A stretch of 64,000 bases of DNA from JAFDBW01 sp963723355 (GTDB lineage: Bacteria; Desulfobacterota; Desulfuromonadia; Desulfuromonadales; BM103). Below the pieces are notes generated by a model that searched no databases, was not told the origin of the DNA, and saw only the letters and a list, made by a program, of their open reading frames with translations. Shown piece by piece: positions 53,644-62,975 of this stretch. The stretch lies in contig CAVRQQ010000002.1 of assembly GCA_963723355.1 (NCBI GenBank), forward strand, positions 62,001-126,000. Direction: 5' to 3'. How positions within the stretch are numbered: position 1 is the first letter of the stretch; every line of letters starts with the position of its first letter. A program made the translations under genes and the position numbers.

Positions 53644-54558
53644 ATGTTATTGGTTATCGAACAGATTCTCAACGGCCTCCAGCTCGGCGTGACCCTGTTT
53701 TTGATGTCGGCCGGCCTGACCTTGGTTTTCGGCATCATGCGGGTGATCAACCTCGCCCACGGCTCCTTCTACATGATTGGCGCCTATGTCGCGGCGACGG
53801 TTACCGCTTACAGTGGCTCGTTCCTGCTCGGTCTGGTTGCGGCCTTGTCTGCAGCAGCGCTGGTCGGTATGCTGGTCGAGGTGCTTGTGCTGCGGCGGCT
53901 CTATAAAAAGGAGCACGTCGAACAGGTGCTTGCGACCTTTGGCCTGATCATGTTTTTCAACGAGTTGACCCGTATTATCTGGGGACGCCAACCGATGTTC
54001 ATGAACGTGCCATCTTGGCTGTCCAGCAGTGTCGAGATTATTCCCGGGATTTCATATCCGAGCTACCGTATCGCGGTGATCGGCGTCGGCCTGTTGGTGG
54101 CGTTGTTTCTCTACCTGATGTTCACCCACACCCGTATCGGCGTGCAGATCCGCGCCGGGGCGAGCAACCGCGAGATGGCGGGTGCGCTGGGGATCAACAT
54201 CCGACTGCTCTACACCCTGGTGTTCGGCCTCGGTACCCTGCTCGCCGGGCTGGCCGGAGTGATGGCCGGTCCGATCCTGGCGGTCGAAGCGGGGATGGGC
54301 GAGAGCATCCTGATCCTGACCTTTGTGGTGATCGTGATCGGTGGCATCGGATCGGTGCGAGGCGCCTTCATCGGCGCGCTGTTGGTCGGCATGGTCGATA
54401 CCCTCGGGCGCGCGTTTCTACCCGCCCTGTTCCGAATGTTCCTGTCGACGGCGCATGCCGACGGGGTGGCTGCCTCGGTGGCCTCGATGTTGATCTACAT
54501 TCTGATGGCTCTCATTCTGGTCTGGCGCCCCAAGGGGTTACTCCCGGCGCATGCCTGA
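53644..54558 (+). CDS. livH: Branched-chain amino acid ABC permease LivH
   Basis: The 304-residue membrane protein has about eight helices with MSAGLTLVFGIMRVINLAHG near the start, a hallmark of LivH. EMAGALGINIRLLYTLVFGLG is the ATPase-coupling loop and VIVIGGIGSVRGAFIGALLVG the C-terminal motif. Start ATG 53644 puts the first helix at residue 5; an upstream ATG at 53584 is less suitable. It overlaps livM by eight bases. Confidence 0.92.
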   Translation: MLLVIEQILNGLQLGVTLFLMSAGLTLVFGIMRVINLAHGSFYMIGAYVAATVTAYSGSFLLGLVAALSAAALVGMLVEVLVLRRLYKKEHVEQVLATFGLIMFFNELTRIIWGRQPMFMNVPSWLSSSVEIIPGISYPSYRIAVIGVGLLVALFLYLMFTHTRIGVQIRAGASNREMAGALGINIRLLYTLVFGLGTLLAGLAGVMAGPILAVEAGMGESILILTFVVIVIGGIGSVRGAFIGALLVGMVDTLGRAFLPALFRMFLSTAHADGVAASVASMLIYILMALILVWRPKGLLPAHA

Positions 54559-55576
54559 TTCGCTTTTCAAACGAGTGCGTATGCAGTCACGATTCAGCCG
54601 TAAAAACATCTACCTTGTTAGCGGTGGCTTGTTGCTGGTGCTGCTGCCGCAATTGGCGGCGCTGGCCGGTGAGCCCTACCTGGTCTCGCTCTTTTCCCGC
54701 ATCCTGATCTATGCCTTGGCCGCCGCGAGCCTCGATCTGATCCTTGGCTACGGAGGTTTGGTCAGTCTGGGGCACGCGGCTTTTTTCGGCATTGGGGCCT
54801 ACGCCGTCGGGATACTTGCCCATCACAACTTCGAAGAGAGCGTACTGATGACCTGGCCGCTGTTGCTTCCGGGGAGCAACAACGCCCTGGTCGCATGGCC
54901 GGTTGCAATACTGGTTTCCGCCCTGCTGGCAGCGATCATCGGTGCTCTGAGCCTGCGCACCAGCGGCATGCACTTTATTATGATCACCTTAGCCTTTGCA
55001 CAGATGCTCTTCTACTTTTTCGTCTCCCTCGAAGCCTACGGAGGCGACGATGGGCTCACCCTCTTTTCACGTAATACCCTTTCGGGTTTCGACCTTGGCG
55101 ACGACGTGCAGTTCTATTACGTCTGCCTGGTGCTACTAAGTGCCTTCCTGTTTCTGGCCGGACGGTTGGTGGAATCGCGCTTCGGTATGGTGATCCGCGG
55201 TTGCCGAGAAAGCGAAAAGCGTATGCAGTCGCTCGGCTTTCCAACCTACCGTTACAAGCTACTATGCTTCGTGATCGCCGGCGCCGCGGCCGGGCTCGCA
55301 GGTGCCCTGATCGCCAACCAGGTTGAGTACGTCAGCCCTGGGCTGATGCATTGGACCCGATCCGGGGTCATTTTGGTCATGGTTCTGCTAGGCGGAAGCG
55401 GTACGCTTTACGGGCCGGTGCTCGGCGCGGCGGCCTTTCTGCTGCTCGAAGAGGTGCTCTCGATCTACACCGAACACTGGATGGTCTACTTTGGACCTGT
55501 GCTGATTCTGGTGGTGCTATTTGCCCGCCACGGGCTCTACGGCATCCTGATCGGCAAGGATAAACGTCATGGCTGA
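54551..55576 (+). CDS. livM: Branched-chain amino acid ABC permease LivM
   Basis: The 341-residue membrane protein carries LGYGGLVSLGHAAFFGIGAY, the LivM signature, and GMVIRGCRESEKRMQSLGF as coupling loop, followed by GLAGALIANQVEYVSPG and LLGGSGTLYGPVLGAAAF. It is the partner of LivH in the membrane pore. It overlaps livH at its start and livG at its end, so the operon is tightly coupled. Intact, normal length. Confidence 0.92.
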   Translation: MPDSLFKRVRMQSRFSRKNIYLVSGGLLLVLLPQLAALAGEPYLVSLFSRILIYALAAASLDLILGYGGLVSLGHAAFFGIGAYAVGILAHHNFEESVLMTWPLLLPGSNNALVAWPVAILVSALLAAIIGALSLRTSGMHFIMITLAFAQMLFYFFVSLEAYGGDDGLTLFSRNTLSGFDLGDDVQFYYVCLVLLSAFLFLAGRLVESRFGMVIRGCRESEKRMQSLGFPTYRYKLLCFVIAGAAAGLAGALIANQVEYVSPGLMHWTRSGVILVMVLLGGSGTLYGPVLGAAAFLLLEEVLSIYTEHWMVYFGPVLILVVLFARHGLYGILIGKDKRHG

Positions 55577-56327
55577 ATCGCTGTTGCGCATCGAAAACCT
55601 GTGTAAGAGCTTCGGCGCAGTCAACGCCTGTGATGATCTTTCTCTCGAGATCGATACCGGGGAGATCCATGCCTTGATTGGTCCAAACGGTGCTGGCAAG
55701 ACCACACTGCTCAATCAGCTCGCCGGCGATCTGTCTCCCGACAGCGGACGTATTTTTCTGGCTGGACAGGAGATCACGCATCTGCCACAGCATCGGCGCG
55801 CTCATCTCGGTTTGGCGCGTTCTTACCAGATCACCTCGGTGTTTTCCAACCTGAGCGTCGAGGAAAACATGTTGCTTGCAGTTCAGGCCCACCATGGCCA
55901 CAGCTTCCGCTTCTGGGGTCGTGGCCTGAAGGACCCGCAACTGCTTGCCGAACTCGAACCGGCGCTAGAACAGGTGGAGCTCAGTCAGCGCGCCGAGACC
56001 CTTGCCGGCAACCTCTCCCACGGGGAAAAGAAGCAGCTCGAGGTCGGGATGGCGCTGGCCTGCAAGCCTCAACTGCTGCTGCTCGACGAACCGATGGCCG
56101 GTATGGGCCCGGGAGGGACTGTCGAGCTCTCAAAACTCATCCTCAAGTTAAAGAAGCAAATGACCATCCTGCTGGTTGAACATGATATGGAGGCGATCTT
56201 TTCTCTCGCCGACCGCATCACAGTACTGGTTTACGGCAAGGTGGTTGCCAGTGGCAGCATCGACGAGATTCGCAGCAACCCGATGGTACGCCAGGCCTAC
56301 CTCGGCGAGGAGGATGAACCATGCTGA
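55569..56327 (+). CDS. livG: Branched-chain amino acid ABC ATPase LivG
   Basis: The 252-residue ATPase has Walker A GPNGAGKTT, signature NLSHGEKKQLEVGMAL (LSHGE, usual for LivG) and Walker B LLLLDEPMAGM, then a switch His in LLVEHDMEAIF. LARSYQITSVFSNLSVEENM is the Q-loop region typical of LivG. It works with LivF. Overlaps with livM and livF show coupling. Confidence 0.94.
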   Translation: MAESLLRIENLCKSFGAVNACDDLSLEIDTGEIHALIGPNGAGKTTLLNQLAGDLSPDSGRIFLAGQEITHLPQHRRAHLGLARSYQITSVFSNLSVEENMLLAVQAHHGHSFRFWGRGLKDPQLLAELEPALEQVELSQRAETLAGNLSHGEKKQLEVGMALACKPQLLLLDEPMAGMGPGGTVELSKLILKLKKQMTILLVEHDMEAIFSLADRITVLVYGKVVASGSIDEIRSNPMVRQAYLGEEDEPC

Positions 56328-57022
56328 AGGGCGAGCAGATCGAAACCTTCTACGGCAGCAGCCAAGCGTTGTTCGGCGTCAGCCTGGAGGTGCGCGACGG
56401 CGAGGTCGTGACCCTGCTCGGACGTAACGGCATGGGCAAAAGCACTACGATAAAGTCAATTATGGGCCTCACACAGGTGACGAGTGGGCGCATTACCTTC
56501 AATGGAATTGAGATCCAGCACATGCCGAGCTACCAGGTGGCTCGTCAGGGGATCGGTCTGGTGCCCGAGGGTCGGCAGATTTTCCCTAATCTGACGGTTC
56601 TTGAGAACATCATGGTCGGCGCCGCCAATCGCGGCGGAAGAGAAGAACCTTACACCCTCAACGAGGTGTTGGAGATTTTCCCGCGCCTTGCTGAGCGTCT
56701 CAACAACTACGGCAACCAGCTTTCTGGCGGCGAGCAGCAGATGCTCGCGGTGGTGCGTGCCCTGATGACCACACCCAAACTGCTGATTCTCGACGAGGCA
56801 ACCGAAGGTCTGGCCCCGCTGGTACGGAAGGAGATCTGGTATGGCCTCAGCGTACTCAAGGCACGCGGACAGTCGATCCTGGTGATCGACAAGAATCTCG
56901 ATGCGCTGATGAGGCTGGCCGATCGCCACTACGTGATGGAAAAGGGGAAGGTGGTCTGGTCCGGTGCAACGGGCGAGATAGCCGACAACGAGGAGCTAAA
57001 GGCGCGCTATTTGGGGGTGTAA
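56321..57022 (+). CDS. livF: Branched-chain amino acid ABC ATPase LivF
   Basis: The 233-residue ATPase has GRNGMGKST as Walker A, GLVPEGRQIFPNLTVLENI as the LivF-type Q-loop region, signature QLSGGEQQMLAVVRALM and Walker B LLILDEATEGLAP. The usual switch His is replaced: the sequence reads LVIDKNLDALMRL, with Lys-Asn where many LivF have Asp-Gln-Asn or Glu-His. It overlaps livG by seven bases and ends the operon. Confidence 0.93.
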   Translation: MLKGEQIETFYGSSQALFGVSLEVRDGEVVTLLGRNGMGKSTTIKSIMGLTQVTSGRITFNGIEIQHMPSYQVARQGIGLVPEGRQIFPNLTVLENIMVGAANRGGREEPYTLNEVLEIFPRLAERLNNYGNQLSGGEQQMLAVVRALMTTPKLLILDEATEGLAPLVRKEIWYGLSVLKARGQSILVIDKNLDALMRLADRHYVMEKGKVVWSGATGEIADNEELKARYLGV

Positions 57023-57358
57023 TGAGTCACGGAGGTGAAAGTGTTGGTTTTAGAAGCTTAAGCCATTATTTGCACTGGTGGTCAGTGACAGAATTGAACT
57101 ACTGACACGAGAATTTTTAGCAAGGATGTCGCGTATTGTAAAACCTCCCACATAGTTGAGGGGGCTCAGCTTGGACGAAATACGAGACTCTTGCTGACCC
57201 TGCAATCCAGGAATAGATGATCGGCGCCAATCAACTCTAGCAGTCTACTAACTCTGAGAACACGATACATATTCTGAAGCCACCTGTTAAGCTATTGTCA
57301 TAACCAGAATCACACTTAAAATAGCTTTAGAAGCCTACTGGATGTTCTGGAAGGATTT
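57023..57358. other. Intergenic region, nothing recognised
   Basis: These 336 bases after livF have no frame of note, no clear terminator and no repeat unit. An AAGGA ribosome site for the next gene lies at its end. Confidence 0.6.
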
Positions 57359-57361
57359 ATG

Positions 57362-57862
57362 ATGCTTGCTACCAAGAACCTATTAGGACCCGAATATGCG
57401 TCCTTTGATGATTCGGCATTTATTCCAAGGTACCGGGCCGCGTGTTTTTGTGGCAGCGTTCGATACGAGGTGTGCACTAAGCCCGTGGATGCTAAGCTCT
57501 GTCACTGCAGAGCATGCCAGATACTGCATGGAGCTCCTATGCAATTGGCTGCCATCTTTCACAAGCATCACGTGAGGCTCACTGAGGGGTTGGATCATCT
57601 GCGTTTTTTCAATAGCGAGCAAGGCGTGAATGAACGCATCTTACCCTGCAAGGTCAGCTGCAACCAGTGCGGAACTCCGATTGCGGATGAAGGGCGAAGG
57701 ATGTGGCTGGCTTTCCCCACGTTGTTTGACTTTGGGCAAGGTAGCGAGACGCCGGATTCATTCAAACCAACCTGCCATATTTTCTATGCCCAGCGGGTTA
57801 TTGACATCTGTGATAATCTGCCAAAGTGGTCCGGGCATAAGAACGAATCTGCCCGGCTATGA
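57362..57862 (+). CDS. GFA-family (glutathione-dependent formaldehyde-activating-like) protein
   Basis: The 166-residue protein has the GFA/CENP-V zinc fold: AACFCGSVRYEV and LCHCRACQILHG bind zinc, and CNQCGTPIAD supplies a late Cys pair. The first Cys pair is Cys-x-Cys as usual. Despite the name, few members have a proven reaction. Two ATGs occur in tandem (57359, 57362); the second has six-base spacing to AAGGA. The protein is somewhat short and GC is lower than in the neighbours, so recent gain is possible. Confidence 0.78.
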   Translation: MLATKNLLGPEYASFDDSAFIPRYRAACFCGSVRYEVCTKPVDAKLCHCRACQILHGAPMQLAAIFHKHHVRLTEGLDHLRFFNSEQGVNERILPCKVSCNQCGTPIADEGRRMWLAFPTLFDFGQGSETPDSFKPTCHIFYAQRVIDICDNLPKWSGHKNESARL

Positions 57863-58018
57863 TTGGCGCTTATTCATACCTTCATCTCAAATATATTGAT
57901 TCCTTACATTCAGCACTAGGTTCTAACTACCCGATTAATATAATTCTTTTCGCAACGCATTCTCGGATGACCATAAATATCTTTGATATATCAATTTCAA
58001 TTTTCACGCCGGGCAAAG

Positions 58019-58052
58019 CAAAAGGGCAGCCCGTATGGACTGCCCTTTACTC
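58019..58052 (-). terminator. Terminator after hcp
   Basis: In the - strand sense AAAGGGCAG pairs with CTGCCCTTT, then TGCTTT. It lies about 20 bases past the hcp stop. Confidence 0.8.
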
Positions 58053-58072
58053 AATCTTATCAATTGTTCTGT

Positions 58073-59695
58073 TTAACCGAGAATCTGTTTGAGATCCTGC
58101 TCTGCAGTCGTGATTGGTCCGATATTGAAATTCTCAACCAGGAAGTTGAGGACATTCGGTGTAATGAACGCCGGCAGACTCGGGCCCAGCTTGATATTCT
58201 TGATGCCGAGGTGCAGCAGGGTCAGCAGGATCGCAACGGCCTTCTGCTCGTACCACGACAGAACCATTGAGAGCGGCAGGTCGTTGACGCCGCACTCGAA
58301 AGCATCCGCCAGGGCCAGGGCGACCTGGATGGCGCTGTAGGCATCGTTGCACTGGCCGACATCGAGTAGGCGGGGGATACCGCCGATATCGCCAAGGTCG
58401 AGTTTGTTGAAGCGGAACTTGCCGCAGGCCAGAGTCAGGATGACGGTGTCTTTCGGTGCCTGCTCGGCGAATTCTGTGTAGTAGTTACGCCCCGACTTGG
58501 CACCGTCGCAGCCGCCAACCAGGAAGAAGTGCTTGATAGCGCCGGCCTTGACGCCTTCGATGACCTTGTCGGCAACGCCAAGAATGGCGTGGTGTCCGAA
58601 ACCGGTGAGAATCTCCTGTCCTGGATTGTCTGCAAAACCGTCGCATTGTTTCGCTTTGGCAATCACTTCGGAGAAGTTCCAGCCATTGACATGCTTGACG
58701 CCGGGCCACTGGACCAGGCCCCAGGTGAAGAGGCGGTCCTTGTAACTTTCAGACGGCTTCTGGATGCAGTTGGTGTTGAAGATGATGGCACCGGGGAATT
58801 CGGCGAACTCCTTGTGCTGGTCCTGCCAGGCGCCGCCGAAGTTGGCGACCAGGTGCGGATACTTCTTCAGGCCGGGGTAGCCGTGTGCCGGAAGCATCTC
58901 GCCATGAGTGTAGATGTTGATGCCGGTGCCCTCGGTCTGCTTAAGCAGTTCCTCGAGAAATTTCAGGTCGTGGCCTGAGACCAGGATCGCCTTGCCGGCC
59001 TTGGTGCCGAGCTGGACCGGGGTCGGGACCGGATGGCCGTAAGCCTCGACATGGGCCTGGTTGAGCAGCTCCATGGTGATGTAGTTGATCTTGCCGGCTT
59101 CCATTGCCAGACCGACGTTGGCCATCAGGTCGAGGCTGTCGTCGAGCTGTGCCGCCAGAGCCTTGTGCGTGTAGGCATAGATCTCCTCGGATTCCTTGCC
59201 GAGGATCCTGGCGTGGTCGGCGTAGGCGGCGTAGCCCTTGATCCCGTACATGGTAATCTCGCGCACCGAGTGGATGTCGGGATCAACGGTGTAATCCTTT
59301 ACGCCATGCAGTTCGCCAAGCTTGACTTGCTCGTCAATCGAAGCCGGCAGGGCCCAGTCCTGTGCGGCAGCGGGGACGGTACCGTCAAAAGCACCGGCGA
59401 GCTGCTTTGCCTTGCCACGTAGACGTACGCCCTCGGCAACGAATTTGGAAACGGCTTCCGGATCGAAGTCGACGTTGGTCACGGTGGTGAAGAGCCCATC
59501 GATCATGAAGCGATCGATTTCCTGGTCCTTGACGCCTTTCGCCCGGGCCTTGTCTGCCCAGAAGGCAATGCCCTTGAGGGTGTAGACCAGCAGGTCCTGC
59601 AGGGCGGCGACATCAGGTTGTTTGCCGCAGACGCCGATCGCGGTGCAACCGGTCCCTTTTGCGGCCTGTTCACATTGGTAGCAAAACATGGACAT
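58073..59695 (-). CDS. hcp: Hydroxylamine reductase (hybrid cluster protein)
   Basis: The 540-residue protein begins MSMFCYQCEQ; Cys at 5, 8, 17 and 23 (C-x2-C-x8-C-x5-C) form the N-terminal cluster with the spacing of class I proteins of strict anaerobes. Hybrid-cluster motifs are visible: SGHDLKFLEELL, FNTNCIQKPSESYKDRLF, VGGCDGAKSGRNYYTEF and LTLACGKFRFNKLDLGDIGGIPRLLDVGQCND. Proposed roles are hydroxylamine or nitric oxide reduction, and protein S-nitrosylation in E. coli. ATG 59695 has ACGGAGG upstream; the frame extends 55 codons further without a site. A redox-type promoter lies 135-185 bases upstream. Confidence 0.95.
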   Translation of the reverse strand: MSMFCYQCEQAAKGTGCTAIGVCGKQPDVAALQDLLVYTLKGIAFWADKARAKGVKDQEIDRFMIDGLFTTVTNVDFDPEAVSKFVAEGVRLRGKAKQLAGAFDGTVPAAAQDWALPASIDEQVKLGELHGVKDYTVDPDIHSVREITMYGIKGYAAYADHARILGKESEEIYAYTHKALAAQLDDSLDLMANVGLAMEAGKINYITMELLNQAHVEAYGHPVPTPVQLGTKAGKAILVSGHDLKFLEELLKQTEGTGINIYTHGEMLPAHGYPGLKKYPHLVANFGGAWQDQHKEFAEFPGAIIFNTNCIQKPSESYKDRLFTWGLVQWPGVKHVNGWNFSEVIAKAKQCDGFADNPGQEILTGFGHHAILGVADKVIEGVKAGAIKHFFLVGGCDGAKSGRNYYTEFAEQAPKDTVILTLACGKFRFNKLDLGDIGGIPRLLDVGQCNDAYSAIQVALALADAFECGVNDLPLSMVLSWYEQKAVAILLTLLHLGIKNIKLGPSLPAFITPNVLNFLVENFNIGPITTAEQDLKQILG

Positions 59696-59837
59696 AATTT
59701 TCCTCCGTTCCTTCGGTTGGGTTGTAATTGTTGATCCTGATGTGCAAATCACAACAACTTTAACAGGTTTATGTATAATTATCGCAGCTTCAACTCGTTG
59801 ATTTGATATAATTGGCTCGATGAGTGAAGTTGTTCCG

Positions 59838-59880
59838 ATCCTATCCTGTTCTGTGGCCACTCACTTTGACAGAGGTCAAA
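59838..59880 (-). promoter_or_regulatory. FNR/HcpR-like operator and promoter of hcp
   Basis: TTTGACAGAGGTCAAA (59865-59880) is a perfect palindrome with four central bases, of the CRP/FNR type. HcpR regulators of nitrosative-stress genes in Deltaproteobacteria use closely similar sites. In the - sense a TAGGAT -10 element (59843-59838) lies where the operator centre falls at -41.5, the class II activation position. The inferred start near 59831 gives a leader of about 136 bases. Confidence 0.65.
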
Positions 59881-59899
59881 AAAGCTGCAAAAAAAACTG

Positions 59900-59971
59900 C
59901 TGGGGACTGGAGACTGGGGGCTGGGTGTTCGATATGTTCCCCAGTCCCCAGCTCCCAGCCTCCAGCTCCTG
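59900..59971 (+). repeat. Heptad-repeat hairpin G
   Basis: Units TGGGGAC, TGGAGAC, TGGGGGC (left, 59900-59925) face CCCCAGT, CCCCAGC, TCCCAGC, CTCCAGC (right, up to 59971). The right arm ends nine bases before the start of the EVE gene. Confidence 0.85.
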
Positions 59972-59980
59972 GTGTTAACG

Positions 59981-60466
59981 ATGAACTACTGGCTGATGAA
60001 ATCCGAACCGGATTGTTTCTCGATTGATGATCTGAAAGCATGTCCCGACAGTACAGACCGTTGGGATGGCGTGCGCAACTACCAGGCGCGCAACTTTCTG
60101 CGTGATCAGATCAGGGTCGGTGATGGGGTTCTGTTCTATCACAGCAACTGCAAAGAGCCGGCAATTGTTGGCCTGGCCAGGGTTGTCCGCGAAGGGTATC
60201 CCGACCTGACCGCCCTGGACCCACGTGAAAAACATTTTGACCCGAAAGCGTCCGATGAGAAGCCGATCTGGTTTGTGGTGGATGTACAATACCTTTGTCA
60301 CCTTCCTTATCCGTTGACCCGGGACGATCTCCGCAGGCATCCTGTCTTGTCTGGGATGGATGTTTTGCGAAAGGGTAACCGCCTGTCCGTGCAGCCGGTC
60401 ACCAGGGAGCAGTGGCGTGAGGTGCTGTTGGTCAACCAGATCGATGACCCGTTGCCATCAAAGTGA
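59981..60466 (+). CDS. EVE-domain protein
   Basis: The 161-residue protein begins MNYWLMKSEPDCFSIDDL and has WDGVRNYQARNFLRDQIRVGD and GVLFYHSNCKEPAIVGLARVV, the conserved blocks of EVE (thymocyte nuclear protein 1-like) proteins, which belong to the PUA-like fold and bind modified bases in RNA or DNA. Its role in bacteria is not settled. ATG 59981 is preferred over a GTG at 59972. Hairpin G ends nine bases before it. Intact. Confidence 0.9.
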   Translation: MNYWLMKSEPDCFSIDDLKACPDSTDRWDGVRNYQARNFLRDQIRVGDGVLFYHSNCKEPAIVGLARVVREGYPDLTALDPREKHFDPKASDEKPIWFVVDVQYLCHLPYPLTRDDLRRHPVLSGMDVLRKGNRLSVQPVTREQWREVLLVNQIDDPLPSK

Positions 60467-60518
60467 TAAAATTTCCTCCAATTTCTGATGTCTGGCCCCT
60501 GCCATTTAGAGGTACATA

Positions 60519-62921
60519 ATGAAAAAGTTCACCAAAATACTCGCTGTTGTCGCCGTAGTTGTTGTGGCGCTTGTTCTCTGCCTGGTTGTGCTGGCCAAGA
60601 TTCTGATTACACCAGAGCGTGTCAAGCAGACCGTGCTGCCGATTGCCGAGGACGCATTGCAGCGCAAGGTTGAACTCGGCGATATCAGTGTCAGCCTGTT
60701 TTCGGGGATCGAACTGAACGACCTCAAGGTTTATGAGAAAGACGGTCAGGAGGTTTTCGTCGGCACGAAACTGGTTCGTCTCAAGTACCAGCTTTTACCC
60801 CTGTTGGCCATGAAAGTGGTGATTGACGAGGTCAGGGTCGAATCTCCCAGAATCCGGGTTGTTCGTATGGCCAATGGCCAATTCAGTTTTGATGACATCG
60901 TTGGCAGGAGTGATAAAAAAGCCGCAAAAGATCGTAATCAAGGGGAATCGGAGACAACGCCGATCGGCCTGTTGGTTTCGCAAGTCAGTATCGAGGATGG
61001 CAGCCTGGTTCTTATCGACCATATGCTCAAAGGGAAAACTCCACATACTGTCGAAATCAGCGATCTGCAAGTTGCCGCAAAAGGCATTACTCTGGCCGGC
61101 TCTGTGCCCGTTACGCTCAAAGGCAGGATCGATCAGGCGCGTTTCGAGGTTGATGGCTCCGTCAGTCTCATCGGCCCCGTGGGAGATTTCAAGGTCAAGG
61201 TCGTAGACTTTGATGCCCTGACATTCAGGCCATATTTCAACGATGCTGTTCCGGGCAAGCTGGAAGGACTGAAGGTCAATCTCAAAGCAAACATCTCGGG
61301 GGGCCTTGAAGATATCTCTGCGGACGGAACCTTGAAATTAACAGAACTTGACTTGATCCTCGATGCTCTGCCTGATGCACCCCTGAAAAATGCCGAAATT
61401 GAAGTTGCTTATGATCTGTCCGTTGGCTTGAAATCCGGGGTTTTGAATCTGCGTCGCGGGCATGTTGATTACAACGGCCTGGTCGCTGAACTGTCCGGCA
61501 AGATCGATAACCTTTTCGCGAAACCTGGCCTTGCATTACAACTGACTGTGCCGGGCCTCGAGCTGAAACAGGCAATGAAAAGCTTGCCTCCCGGACTGGT
61601 CTCGGGGGGCAAGGATCTGGATCCTTCCGGGATCGTCAAGGTCGATGCACAGCTGGCAGGAGGCCTGGATAATCCGCTCAAGCTGCTCCGCAAGGCTGTT
61701 ATCACCCTGGACGATGTCCAGGTGACGGCAAATGGTCAGCGTCCGGCGATTTTCGGACTGCTCAAGTTTGCTGATGACCAGCTGGTTTCCGAAGGACTGG
61801 AAATGCGCTTGGGTGAGAACCGGGCCAGTATTGCCATGAGCGCCAGCAACCTGTTTGGCAAGACGATTATCGCCAGGGCTGATGCCACCTCGGAAAATTT
61901 CCAGCTCGATCCCTTGCTGAGGGCGGGCGGGGGAGCCGGGGCAGCTGTTGCTGTCGGCAAAGGACAGCCATCAGTGGCCAAGGACGAAGAAATCGGTCCC
62001 TTTGACATTCCGCTTCAGGCCAGCGGTAAAATCAGCATCGGCAGGACCCTCTATAAAGGCTTGTCGATCGATAATTTTATTGCCAGATACCAATTAAAGG
62101 ACAATGTCCTGACAATCAGCCAGATGGACGGTAACCTGGCAGGAGGCTCGTTCTCCAACACGGCACAGGTGAATCTTGGTACAAAAGGACTGACCTATAA
62201 CGCTGACCTCGCTATCAAGACGATCCAGGCCGACCCCCTGTTGACAGCGTTTATCCCCAAAGCTGCCGGTGCTCTGCTCGGCGCCATGGACCTGGACTTT
62301 AGCATCAAGGGACGCGGCACCCGGTGGCAGACCATGAGCAAGCAACTCAACGGACAGGGTGATCTGCTGGTTGCCGACGGTCGCGTGGTCAGCCCGGGGC
62401 TGGTCAAAGGCTTCGCCTCCTTCCTGCAACTTGCAAATAAGGATGAAATCCGCTTTAAAAATTTCCAGGGCGATATCAAAATCATCGATGGTAAATTGCA
62501 CATCGACAGCAGTCTCCTCAGTGACGAGCTAAAGCTCTTCCCCAAGGGATCGATCGGTCTGGACGGCACCATGAACCTGTCGATGGATACCCGTTTGAGC
62601 CCACAACTTGCAGCTCGACTTGATTCAGGCGGAAAGGTGACAAGGTATCTTACAGACAAGGATGGCTGGAGCCAGGTCCCGTTGCTTGTCTCCGGCAGTT
62701 ATGCTTCGCCGAAGTTCGGCCTGGACCCGAAGGGGATCCAAAAGCAGGCGTCGGAAGTACTTGGCAAGGAATTGGGCCGTCATCTCGACCAATTGTTCAA
62801 GACCTCGGAACCGGCTGCACCGAATGAGACCCAGGAACAGACCGGTAAGGAAGACGCACCTGTCGACAATCCGACGAACAAGCTGTTGCAGGATTCTTTG
62901 AAAAACCTGTTTGGCAATTGA
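60519..62921 (+). CDS. AsmA-family protein
   Basis: The 800-residue protein has a single N-terminal membrane anchor (residues about 6-28) followed by a long periplasmic beta-rich part. LEGLKVNLKANISGGLEDIS and similar strands recur. The AsmA C-terminal domain is at about 600-700 (GDLLVADGRVVSPGLVKGF, LSMDTRLSPQLA). Proteins of this family are bridge-like and help lipid transfer to the outer membrane or affect its assembly. The last 60 residues are polar and disordered. ATG 60519 follows AGAGG. A promoter for the next gene overlaps the stop. Confidence 0.9.
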   Translation: MKKFTKILAVVAVVVVALVLCLVVLAKILITPERVKQTVLPIAEDALQRKVELGDISVSLFSGIELNDLKVYEKDGQEVFVGTKLVRLKYQLLPLLAMKVVIDEVRVESPRIRVVRMANGQFSFDDIVGRSDKKAAKDRNQGESETTPIGLLVSQVSIEDGSLVLIDHMLKGKTPHTVEISDLQVAAKGITLAGSVPVTLKGRIDQARFEVDGSVSLIGPVGDFKVKVVDFDALTFRPYFNDAVPGKLEGLKVNLKANISGGLEDISADGTLKLTELDLILDALPDAPLKNAEIEVAYDLSVGLKSGVLNLRRGHVDYNGLVAELSGKIDNLFAKPGLALQLTVPGLELKQAMKSLPPGLVSGGKDLDPSGIVKVDAQLAGGLDNPLKLLRKAVITLDDVQVTANGQRPAIFGLLKFADDQLVSEGLEMRLGENRASIAMSASNLFGKTIIARADATSENFQLDPLLRAGGGAGAAVAVGKGQPSVAKDEEIGPFDIPLQASGKISIGRTLYKGLSIDNFIARYQLKDNVLTISQMDGNLAGGSFSNTAQVNLGTKGLTYNADLAIKTIQADPLLTAFIPKAAGALLGAMDLDFSIKGRGTRWQTMSKQLNGQGDLLVADGRVVSPGLVKGFASFLQLANKDEIRFKNFQGDIKIIDGKLHIDSSLLSDELKLFPKGSIGLDGTMNLSMDTRLSPQLAARLDSGGKVTRYLTDKDGWSQVPLLVSGSYASPKFGLDPKGIQKQASEVLGKELGRHLDQLFKTSEPAAPNETQEQTGKEDAPVDNPTNKLLQDSLKNLFGN

Positions 62922-62946
62922 CAGTTCGGATGACCTGGGTTACAAG
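62918..62946 (+). promoter_or_regulatory. Promoter of the ferritin-like gene
   Basis: TTGACA (62918-62923) and TACAAG (62941-62946) with exactly 17 bases between; it overlaps the TGA of the AsmA-like gene. AAGGA follows, 30 bases before ATG 62976. Confidence 0.6.
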
Positions 62947-62975
62947 AACCTTTACTTGAAAGAAAGGATTATTTT

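Noticed and set aside
58529..58978. 149-codon frame antisense to hcp
   Set aside because: Same effect: antisense of a conserved, GC-biased gene with no ribosome site of its own.
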